A stretch of 64,000 nt of DNA. Source: Auriscalpium vulgare (taxonomy: Eukaryota > Basidiomycota > Agaricomycetes > Russulales > Auriscalpiaceae). The stretch spans positions 62,001 through 126,000 of the forward strand of contig JAHBBC010000045.1 of assembly GCA_019915015.1 (NCBI GenBank). The letters are read 5' to 3'. This document shows positions 51,956 to 61,113 of the stretch, in pieces. The position numbers and the translations under genes are program-made. The stretch's first letter is position 1, and every line of letters starts with the position of its first letter. Below the pieces are notes generated by a model. It was given only the letters and a program-made list of their open reading frames with translations. It did not search any database and was not told the DNA's origin.

Positions 51956-52011
51956 AATGTGTTCACGTTTTGGCCTGACTTGGTTGAAGAAAGAAACGAT
52001 TAAGAGTAATC

Positions 52012-54279
52012 GTAACTGACTGTGATCACGAGGGCACCTGGGGAAGCTCCTTCGAGGATACAGCAGTACAAGTCGAAAGGGTAGTAGGATATTGGAGTCG
52101 AACATTCAAACCGGCGGAAAGGAATTATTCTGCGACAGAAAGGGAGGCTCTAGCTGCTAAAGAAGGGCTTGTAAAATTCCAGCCGTTCATTGAAGGGGAA
52201 CGTATCCTACTTGTCACCGACCACGCGGCTCTTCAATGGGCAAAGACGTATGAAAACAATAATCGACGGTTGGGAGCTTGGGGAACTGTCTTCTCAGCAT
52301 ATGCTCCAGGCCTTGAGATCATTCATCGTCCTGGTAGGGTGCACTCCAACGTAGATCCCATTTCTCGTTTGCTGGAGGCCGTTCCCGTCTATGTAACTCC
52401 GAAGGATGAAGACTCACCCGCTTTAACGCTCGCCAAGTTGTCCGAATCTCCTTTGAAAGGCAACTCCGTAGGAGAATTGGAGAAGTCCGCACAGTTGGTT
52501 TTAACGGACTGGAATGACAGCTTGTCTGCTACGCCCCATCATTGTTTCCAAGTCACAACCCGCTCCTACAAGACAGCTAGTAAGAGCAACGATTCGGAAC
52601 GTGCGAAGGAGAACTCCATCTCTGAGGAACCATCGTCGGAAGCCGACGCAAGGACAATCAGGACGCCCGAATCGACAGAGCATTCCGATCTGTATGACAG
52701 GCAGCGAGTTTGGGAAATAGCAAATCCCCCTCCTACTATCCATGTCCACATGGATAAGAGTTATCTGCAAACCTTCCTGCAAGGATATAAAGCGGATGCC
52801 GCTTTCAAGCAGAGATGGGAAACTACTAGTACCTCTCCAGATTCTTGGGACGCGGGACAACGATACTTCAAGGATGAGAAAGGACTGTTATATTTTAGAG
52901 ACGCGGATTTTCAACCCCGGCTTTGTGTTCCCAAATCTCTGCGAGCGAGTTTACTCCTTCAAGCTCATGAATCTCCGTTTGAATCGGCTCATGCAGGCGC
53001 AGAGAAGCTATGGCAGCTTATGAGCGGAAAATTCTTTTGGCCTTCGATGAAGAAAGATGTACAAAAGTTCTGTGATACCTGCGATGTGTGCCAGAAAATC
53101 AAACACAGGAACTTTACTAAGTTCGGTCGTTTGATTCCGAATCCAATTCCGCGCCGCCCTTACGAATCTGTCTCGCTAGACTTAGTGACCGGCCTACCTT
53201 GGTCGCTAGAATCCAATGCGGTACTGGTTACCGTCGATCGAATGTCGAAGCACGCGCAGTTTATTCCGACCACGACTGGCCTAACTGCTGAAGGATTCGC
53301 GAAACTTTTCGTCAATCATGTCATCTGCAGGTTCGGCGTGCCAGACAACATCGTTTCCGATCGCGATCCAAGGTGGACTTCCGACTTCTGGAAAGGAGTG
53401 TCGAAAGCGCTCAAGACTAGAATGTCTCTATCATCCTCGCATCACCCTCAGCATGATGGACAAACTGAAATCGTAAACCAGAAGCTGGAGATCATGCTAC
53501 GCGCATATGTCGCTACGGACAAGACAAGTTGGGCTGAATGGTTGCCGCTGCTCGAGCACGCTTATAATAATCTGCCCCATTCGTCCACCGGGATGAGCCC
53601 TCATTTCGTACTCTATGGGTACCAACCCAAATCCAGCTTGGATTTTGCACAGGCGGAAGGAGCGGAAGCCGCTCCACAGGACGCTTTGTTGAATGACCGA
53701 TCCGACGATTTCGTGCGATTAATGCAGTACCATCGGGAAAGCGCGAGGATGGCTCTCGCGCGAGCTCAGTTGAAACAGAGCGAATCCTACAACAAGGGTT
53801 GACGAGAGTTAGAATTTAAGGTCGGAGACCAAGTCTTGGTGAATCCACATTCTTTGGAATGGGTGGAAAGCAAAGGAGAAGGCAGCAAGTTAGTACAACG
53901 CGCTGTTGGCCCATTCGAGATTCAGGAGCGTATTAACCCCAAGGTCTATCGTCTTCGACTTCCCGACAATTACCCTGGTTCCAACGTTCTTAATCTCGAA
54001 CATCTACGTCTATACAGACCATCAGATCCTGAATTCGGGCATCGCACGGTGCTGCCAGACACCCGTTCAGACAAGCCAGCCTCTGAAGAGTATCATGTTG
54101 ATAAGATAGTCGGCCATCGTTACGACAAGCGCAAGAAGCAAATGCTCTACCTCATTCGCTGGGAGGGGTATTCGCCGCTATACGACTCATGGGCCACCAC
54201 CACGGATTTGCGGAACGCACCCCAACGGCTATTCTCTTACAGACGAGACGCGGGCTTGGCCGGTCCCGCTAAACAGTGA
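52012..54279 (+). pseudogene. pol: Element F pol, second part: RNase H remainder, integrase, chromodomain (one internal stop)
   Basis: Resumes RNase H after insertion G: GYWSRTFKPAERNYSATEREALAAKEGL, VTDHAALQW and the HRPGRVHSNVDPISR motif. Integrase: zinc site (HESPFESAHAGAEKLW, FFWPSMKKD, CDTCDVCQ), catalytic Asp (LDLVTGLP), Asp (SDRDPRWTS) and Glu (GQTEIVNQKLE). A TGA at 53800-53802 stands where CGA (Arg) is likely (NKG-stop-RELEFKVGDQVLV). The GPF module (VGPFEIQERI) and a chromodomain (EYHVDKIVGHRYDKRKKQMLYLIRWEGYSPLYDSWATT) follow to 54279. Separated from the start of the polyprotein by G, so it is not expressed as one protein now. Confidence 0.9.
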
Positions 54280-54453
54280 AGCGGAATCACCTTTTATGTA
54301 TATAATTTCTTCCCATTTTATTTCTTTCTGTACTATTCATTGTTCAGAGTATAGCCTTTTTCTTTCATTTTACCTATTTTACGCGACGCGACGACAGCAC
54401 GTGACCCCGCTGGGCGCCACCGCCTCGAGGCGCGCTTAGACGGAGGACGGACG
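54280..54453 (+). other. Spacer between pol and the extra ORF of element F
   Basis: T-rich, with TATGTATATAATTTC near 54296. It could hold a pol 3' signal or a promoter for the next ORF; neither is proven. Confidence 0.35.
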
Positions 54454-57435
54454 ATGCAGAACTCACTTCTTTGTCTTGAACCATCACCTCGCCCCAACTC
54501 CGTCAAACGCCAAATGTCGTCGTGGGCACAACCATCGCATGGTTGGGGAGCGGAAGCCGCTCCCACGCCCCCGCCGGCAGGGAAATTGCGAGACATTGCG
54601 CGTCGAAGGCGCGCAGGAGACCCCAAGGCGATTTACGATGAATCAGTCAAGCCATACAACATAGTGACGTCAGGAGGATATCTCGCCGAAGTCTACACAT
54701 CTTCAGTTCCAGGAGTTCAATGGGTCGGATTCGGAATGGATCCAACGCCGAGCGGACGCTCGCCGGTGCCCCTACCTTCACGAACTGCTTTACACGCGAC
54801 TCCCCCATTTCGTTATCGATCGGACGGACCAGACATCCCCATCGAATGGTGGGACTACAAACGTCCTTGGCTCGCTTATCGTCCGTTGCCCAACGACAGT
54901 ACCGATGAAGAGTGGGTGTATAACGATCAAGCGGACGGGAACGGCTTCGTACGTGTAGGCAATGACCGGTATCAATGCGCTCCAAAGGCCTTATCGTGGT
55001 TGACGGAGTATACGGGCCATATGATGCAGATCGGAGAGGCCATGCAGAAGTACTTGGGGTACGATGCGGCACCACTACGTATCCCTGCCATGACCCGAGA
55101 GCCAGCAGATAAAGGCGACCTCAAGAAACAACTCTCGAGCATTCGTTGTTCTATGCACGAGTGGATGGCTTTCGTGGTATTTCTCGCAACTCATGCGGGT
55201 CATGGCTGGGAAGCAATTCCCCTCCCCGTAGCTGGTTGGACGAATACAATCATCATTTGGCTTTCAGGAGAACGCGTGGGCACCCTCATAGACTTTCATC
55301 TCCCTCGAATCACCTGGCCGAATGTTCAAGAACTCTACCTTCACGGCGCGAACCCTCGGTATCTGTGGCACTTCGGGTTGGAGAAACCGGAGTTGGCAGT
55401 GCTCAACCCTCGCAATCTAGGTGCACGAGAAATCGTAGCGGTAACACGCGAACGAGACAAACGCTTGCGCAAGTGGGAGAAAAATGCCGAGAACTTGAAG
55501 CATAGGACAAACGAACTGCTCCGCAAAGACCGTATTCGAAAAGTCAGTGAAGTCCGTTGCTGGCACGAACAGATGGATTCGGACGACCCCTCCACGAGGC
55601 GGTACATCGCAGCCAAGCACGTGAAGGATGGCGAGTACATGGGATGTGCGGTTCGGTTGAATCACCCCGAACCTGGGGACGGTACCGTGTTCGTCGACAT
55701 AACCGACTTCCGTACGACCAAGGAGCTGCCAGGCGAATGGGAGATGCTTCCGCTTCCCGCCTATGACCAGGACGAAGAAGACGACTTCATCGAGTCTATA
55801 TACGGGAAGAACATCGGTCCCATGAGGCCACCGGCCGATCCTCCAACCCCTTCAAATGCCGAGCCGCGCGCCACATTGCCATCCGGGAAAGGGAAGGAGA
55901 GAGCACACGTCGACCCACCATTCCCAGTCCGCGACAGCGACGTGGATGTCGAGCATCAGCTACATCAAGAAGAGGCTGACGTTCAAACCGCCATTCGTGT
56001 CTCTCTCCAAACTCTCCATCACCGGCCTGGAGAAAGTTCGTCGCAACGTGCCTCATCGGACGTGGTTATGGAGGACAGAACTGGACAGTCCGGTTCTGCG
56101 AAGAAGGATAGCTCTTCTTCATCCTCCCGCGGACCAACCACGCCCATCGAGACACGCGGACGTAAAAGACCTCGAGAGGACAGCTCTCTCGAGGGTGGAT
56201 CGATCGCTCGATCTCTTCTTGATCGTCTGACGGGTCCTACGTCAGTGGTGGAAAGTGTAGCGAGGGAACTCGACAGTCCAAAAGTTCCGACGTTACTCGC
56301 TCGTATGTCCCAAGGAATTGCAGTTCGGCCCACATCTTTGTTGTCGCGGATGGATACAGTGCCCACAACTTCACTTATGGACAGAATATCCGAGACAAGC
56401 AGCGATCAGTTGACGGCCATAGACACTGAGCCTGTTTCCCCCACTCCGGCCAACGTGAGCTTGGAGGAGCAACCCGTCACTGTTAATATGGAAGTATACG
56501 GGCCATCTTCACCGCTGCATGGGGTCGCCACGTTCTCAGCGGCCATCTTACGCCCTTCGGAGACTCCGTTGTCCATTCCGCCCACCACTCCCATCCTTAC
56601 CGGGCATATTCACTTGCTGTCGCGCTCTAAACTGCGAGTAGCGATGTGGAGAGATGCCTGCACTGCACCGTGGCCAGACGTGATTGCCTTCATGCTCAGC
56701 AAAGGCATTTCCTTCCGATGGAGCTATCCAAAGAGTCGTCTACCGCGGCCACTTCCAATCCTGCCGGACAGCTGGGCGGCGTACGCGCACGTCAACCTCA
56801 CCCAAGTTCGTTGGTGGGAGGCACGCGCCAACATCTGGGACGCGTACCTCGCGACTGTGCGCGATCTCATGACACAGCCTAACGCACGCATGTTCCTCCA
56901 AGCGGGTGGAATTTCTTGGAGACTCGCCCTTCAATTTGGGCCTCCTAGCCTGTTGGAGGATGCGGGTACGGGGCCTTCGCGGCTAGTGACGGATTATGGC
57001 ATTGGCGACCCGACGACAGCTCCAGTCCCTAGCTGCTTCGACCGTACGACGCCATCGGAGGTAGATCGACTGTATGGAGGAAAGAGCGGAAGGAGCCTTT
57101 GGCCGAGACAGAAGGACTTTTTGGACAGTCGCGCCTGGAACGGTGAATGGTCCTGGTCCAACGAAGTCTGGTTCACCACGCGTCTGAATAACCTATCCGC
57201 GGCGAAGCAAGACCTCACCCTCACGCCGACACAGTGGGCTAAAGAACTGCGTAATGCCTTGCGCCCAGCTGAACGACGTGCACTGGACGGGGTAGGTTCG
57301 GAGGCACACGCAGAGGGCAGGATCAACGCAGACCCCGACATCGCAGCCCTGGGAATCCTCGACTTGAGCGCGCTGCATGCCTCTTGGGACAATTCGAGCG
57401 AAGCTTCCAACGCCGAGACTGGGGGGGCTTTGTGA
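54454..57435 (+). CDS. Element F accessory ORF (993 aa), unknown function, between pol and 3' LTR
   Basis: True ATG at 54454, one uninterrupted frame. The stop TGA lies in the first five bases of the 3' LTR (TGTGA). Residues of about 60-310 form a Trp/Tyr-rich folded-looking domain (VPGVQWVGFGMDPTP, IPIEWWDYKRPWLAYRPLP, SMHEWMAFVVFLATHAGHGWEAIPLP, NPRYLWHFGLEKPELAVLNPRNLG). A basic coiled-coil-like helix covers about 325-370. A disordered acidic middle contains a possible nuclear signal (RGRKRPRED, about 567). The C-terminal third is Trp-rich (WPDVIAFMLSKGISFRWSYPKSRLP, RWWEARANIWDAYL, GGISWRLALQFGPPSLL). There is no signal peptide or clear membrane span, so not an envelope. Intact while pol is broken. 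Family not recognised. Confidence 0.85.
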   Translation: MQNSLLCLEPSPRPNSVKRQMSSWAQPSHGWGAEAAPTPPPAGKLRDIARRRRAGDPKAIYDESVKPYNIVTSGGYLAEVYTSSVPGVQWVGFGMDPTPSGRSPVPLPSRTALHATPPFRYRSDGPDIPIEWWDYKRPWLAYRPLPNDSTDEEWVYNDQADGNGFVRVGNDRYQCAPKALSWLTEYTGHMMQIGEAMQKYLGYDAAPLRIPAMTREPADKGDLKKQLSSIRCSMHEWMAFVVFLATHAGHGWEAIPLPVAGWTNTIIIWLSGERVGTLIDFHLPRITWPNVQELYLHGANPRYLWHFGLEKPELAVLNPRNLGAREIVAVTRERDKRLRKWEKNAENLKHRTNELLRKDRIRKVSEVRCWHEQMDSDDPSTRRYIAAKHVKDGEYMGCAVRLNHPEPGDGTVFVDITDFRTTKELPGEWEMLPLPAYDQDEEDDFIESIYGKNIGPMRPPADPPTPSNAEPRATLPSGKGKERAHVDPPFPVRDSDVDVEHQLHQEEADVQTAIRVSLQTLHHRPGESSSQRASSDVVMEDRTGQSGSAKKDSSSSSSRGPTTPIETRGRKRPREDSSLEGGSIARSLLDRLTGPTSVVESVARELDSPKVPTLLARMSQGIAVRPTSLLSRMDTVPTTSLMDRISETSSDQLTAIDTEPVSPTPANVSLEEQPVTVNMEVYGPSSPLHGVATFSAAILRPSETPLSIPPTTPILTGHIHLLSRSKLRVAMWRDACTAPWPDVIAFMLSKGISFRWSYPKSRLPRPLPILPDSWAAYAHVNLTQVRWWEARANIWDAYLATVRDLMTQPNARMFLQAGGISWRLALQFGPPSLLEDAGTGPSRLVTDYGIGDPTTAPVPSCFDRTTPSEVDRLYGGKSGRSLWPRQKDFLDSRAWNGEWSWSNEVWFTTRLNNLSAAKQDLTLTPTQWAKELRNALRPAERRALDGVGSEAHAEGRINADPDIAALGILDLSALHASWDNSSEASNAETGGAL

Positions 57436-58044
57436 CGGGAGAAAGAGGCCCAGAGGTAACGCGGGCAGAAGGTCATTAGTCTCGACGCAGGACGCTATTA
57501 GATTACAGTATGATAGATTAGATTAAGTCGGAGTTTGAAGATGACTGTAAGTATATAAGTCGTGTACTGACAGCATCGTGCATCATCAATACAACGTGTT
57601 TCTTTTTCTTTTTCCTCTCCTCGTCTCATCGTCTCCTATTTTCTCTCTTCAAGTCTCCTAAAAGTAAGGTAGTTGCTAGACGACTACGAGAACCGACGAC
57701 GCGACGACGCGACAAGTCACGAGCGCGTGAAGCTTCTTGAGCGCCATCAGTGCGCCCACAGAACCACACACGCGCGACGCACTTGGGCCGCCGGCGCCTC
57801 GCCCAACTCTCTCTCGAGCCAGTCACCAGGAGGAAGCCTCCTAACGACTGAGCTCCCGCTCGGGCCTTGCGCCTAGGGGCGTGATCATCTCTCCTTGCCC
57901 TCCACTCCTTCCGTGCTACGGAGGAGGTCTGTCAACACGGGGAAGCCCCGTACCGACAGGACGACACACCTTTGGTTCCTTCCTGGGCTCGTCTCTCGCC
58001 CGTCCTACTCCGAATCTCGAGACTCACCTGCTAGAGGCGTCTCA
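57431..58044 (+). repeat. Element F 3' LTR
   Basis: 614 bp, preceded by a G-rich run (GGGGGGG at about 57420-57427) as polypurine tract. The second GAAGG is at 58045-58049. Confidence 0.93.
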
Positions 58045-58049
58045 GAAGG

Positions 58050-61000
58050 TGGGGCGTCGGACGAAGAGCGCGCGACTTCCAGCGCTGAAGGCGCCGAGGG
58101 CGACAACGAAAACGACGACGGCGAGGCATCGGGTGTGTCGGACGCAGCACCCGAGAACGACGGGGATGCTGCGGGCGAGGCTCCCGGCGATCAAAACGCG
58201 GAGGCAGGCCCTGTCCAATCGGAAGAGTCGGAGCACGGTTGGGATGGTAGACGGTCCCTCCATCAGGAGCTCCTGGACGTCAATGAGGCGTCGATCGAGT
58301 TGCTGACTGGCGGAGCGATGCGACAATGGTCGTCGCCGGAGCTTACCCCGTCGGAATCGGAGCCCGAAGTGGCTGCGCTGATTGATGAGGACCGAGACGA
58401 GGCACAGGTGCCTTCCGACAGCGACCGCTTGGCTTCCGACCGCGGAAACGTCGGAACGCACGGAGGTTTATCAGGAGACGGGCGTGGAGCGGCCGCACAG
58501 GTTTCCCGACCAGTTTCTCCCACATCGCAATCCAGTACTCCGTTATCGCGTTTACCCCGTCGCACGACCATGGCCACTCCGATGCCTACCCGTGGCGACC
58601 GCCAAGCCCCTAAGTTCGACAATCTTAAGCCGCGCGAGCTGCAACGCTATTTCGCGGAGTTGAGGCACTTGTTCACGCGGGCGGGTATCGAGGACGGCCA
58701 GGACCAGGAGAAGAAGGAGCACGCCACGCGATACCTGGACGTCCTTACAGCAGACCAGTGGCAAAGCCGACCCCAGTATGCGGGCAATGCGACGTTCGAA
58801 GAGTTCGTGACCGCGATCATAGCGCTATACCCCGGAGCGGACGAGGAGCGCAAATACACGATGGGCGACCTCGATCAGCTCGTCGCCGAGACAGCCCGCC
58901 GAGGCGTCACGACCATTGGCGACGTTGGGGAATACTATCGCGGTTTCTACGCGATCTCCCAGTTTCTTATAGGGCGGCAGCGTATCTCCGAGCGCGACCG
59001 CGACTACACTTTCTTGCGTGGATTTCAGAAGGGACTGCAAGATAGGATAGAGCAGCGGCTGCAGCTGAAGTATCCCGACCACGATCGCGACGGCCCGTAC
59101 CCGATGGACCAAATAGTGGAAGCGGCGCGGTACGTGCTGCACGGCACGTCGAGCACCCCGCGATCGGCAGGGCTCAGCGTCCCCGCGGGTCTGGCCGACT
59201 TGTCCCAACCCGTGGCCGTCAAGGCGGAAGAACCTGCGATCAAGGTCGAGCAGTTTGCCGCCCTGATGGAGAAGGCGGCCGAGCAGATCGCGAAAGCGTA
59301 TAGCGCGGGGAGAGCCGATGCGATGGGGATGAGTAACGCAGGCCCGCAGCCGTCGGCGTACACGCGCGGGCCACCGGGCCCGATGATGGCGTCGGCCGCT
59401 CGTTTCGATCGTCCTCGTCCTCGCCCGGCCCCGGGACAGGATGGCGCCAGGTGCTCGTTCTGCAACGGTCCCGAGCACTTCATCCGCGAATGCCTCGTCC
59501 TGCAAGACTACATAGCGACGGGGCGGGTGGTACGCAACGAGATGAACCAGGTGGTACTCAAGAGCGGCAGGCCAGTGCCATTTGGGCTAGGCCCGATTCA
59601 AGCGAGGGTAGACGAATATTATCGCACGGACCCGTCCGGGCTGCGCGCCGACGTCGCGGCCAGAGTCGCGGGCAACGCGACGGAAACAATGATGTTGGCA
59701 TCGACAGGTCCCATCGCCGTCACCGACTACCCGCTCCGACCTGCGCGCGACCAGCCGGTCGCCGGGCTCATCCAGTTAATCCCGCCGTTGACGGACGACG
59801 AGCGACTCGAGGAGTTGCGTCAAGAGATGGCGGTGTTAACCCTCATGAAGGAGCAGAGGAACGCCGGCCGGGCCCGAAGGGAGGCAGCGATTCGCAACGG
59901 AGAGTTACCGCCACCAATCGGTCCGCTGCCCGGGGAGAGAGTGCGATCCAAGAGGCTAGTCCCTGAGGTGGTCATATCTCCGTCGAAATTCACGGCAAAG
60001 CGGCCGAAGGTTACGTTCGCGGTGCCCGAAGATCCAGAGGATGCGGAAGCAGCGAGGGAAGAGAGCGAGGGCGAGCCGACAGTCGAGAAGGACCCCGAGG
60101 AGATAGAGCCGGAACCCATCCATCCTTTCGCCTCCGTACCCGACGCAACCTACATACCCGTCGGGGACGCGTCCCGACCAGACAAAGGGAAGAAACCAGT
60201 CGCCGCCTATACCAAGGACACGCCCATCCATAGTGAGGAAGTCGCGAAGGAAGTCTACGGCCGCGCGATGGAGACTTCCGTCACTCTGACACAGAGCGAG
60301 TTACTGTCGCTGGCGCCAGAAGTACGTTCCCAGTTGCGATACGCTATCACCCCGCGACGCATAGCGGCCCCGGTACTGTCCAGCGGGGACTCCCCAGTAG
60401 CGGTCCTACACACGGTCGTAGCGGAAGGGGAAGGGCCTACCAAGGAGTGGTCGGACCTACCCGGCGACTTGTACGAGGAAGAGCGCGAGCAGGAGAGAGA
60501 TCGAGCGCGGGGATACACCTCGCACATGCCGTCGTCGTTCTTGCAGGCCATACAGAGCCAGCCAGCGGTGCCGCCTCGCGGGTCGCTGGTGCTCTCCGAC
60601 CCGATGCTGACGTTGATGAGTGCCTCGGCCGAGAAACCGGCCCCGCTGGTGGTCGCAAAAGAGTCATCGGCATTGCGAGCGGTCCTGCCCTTGGTGGATA
60701 ACCAAGCGCACATTGAGGCTATCCTGGATCCAGGGTCGCAGGTCATCTCCATGTCCGAAGACGTTTGTCATTTTCTCGGCCTGGCATATGATCCCGCGAT
60801 CACACTGGACATGCTTTCCGCCAACGGCTCGATTGACAAATCCCTCGGGCTAGCCCGCAACGTAGCGCTAAAGCTAGGCGACATCACGCTCTACGTGCAG
60901 ATACACGTCATACGTTCTCCGGCCTACGACATCCTGCTAGGGAGGCCCTTCGACGTCCTCACTGGGAGTATAGTCCGCAACTTTGTCGATGAGCGACAGA

Positions 61001-61113
61001 CCATCACGATCACCGATCCCAACACTCAAGCGACGGCGACCGTCCCGACAGTAGAGCGAGGCTCGCGTCGCATCGTTCAGAGCGCCGGCGAGCGCAGGGA
61101 TTTTCGGCTCTAG
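58050..61113 (+). CDS. gag: Element E gag-protease, main part (after element F)
   Basis: Continues the frame opened at 39477. An acidic, disordered N-terminal extension (GGASDEERATSSAEGAEGD onward) leads to MATPMPTRGDRQAPKFDNLKPRELQRYF, the conserved gag start seen in A and C. Then come a capsid domain, an intact CCHC knuckle CSFCNGPEHFIREC (59452-59493), the ELLSLAPEVRSQLRYAITPRR module, and a protease with ILDPGSQVISMSE (Asp codon 60727) and DILLGRPFDVL. Ends TAG at 61111-61113. Intact apart from element F. Confidence 0.88.

Larger units (their letters stand above)
46056..52011. mobile_element. Insertion G: AT-rich insertion in element F RNase H, class unresolved
   Basis: The F frame is continuous between 46055 (SSKI) and 52012 (VTDCDHEGTWG), so about 5.96 kb was added. 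ATC at 46053-46055 and 52009-52011 could be a 3-bp duplication. ATTACTCTTAATCATTT (46094-46110) is nearly inverted at the right end (51994-52010, one mismatch), but the left copy sits 38 bp inside. The right end also forms a perfect hairpin CGATTA-AGAG-TAATCG (51997-52012). No transposase is seen outside element H. Possibly a non-autonomous DNA transposon, or several insertions in one. Confidence 0.6.
39602..58044 (+). mobile_element. Element F: chromodomain Ty3/gypsy retrotransposon carrying a 993-aa extra ORF and a nested insertion
   Basis: 18.4 kb including inserts. The 614-bp LTRs (39602-40215, 57431-58044; TGTGACGGG...GCGTCTCA) differ at about two sites. Target duplication GAAGG (39597-39601, 58045-58049). 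Order: LTR, PBS, gag-protease-RT-RNase H in a single frame, insertion G, remainder of RNase H, integrase, GPF module, chromodomain, 993-aa ORF, LTR. Without G the polyprotein has one in-frame TGA (53800). Recent by LTR identity, yet G and H inserted later still. Confidence 0.93.

Noticed and set aside
3286..57435. Extra ORFs of B (3286-5514) and F (54454-57435) as envelope genes
   Set aside because: Neither shows a signal peptide, membrane anchor or cleavage site.
57895..58044. Apparent N-terminal extension of E gag into the F LTR
   Set aside because: It begins at a TTG and reads F LTR sequence. The true gag start is the ATG at 39477 on the other side of F.
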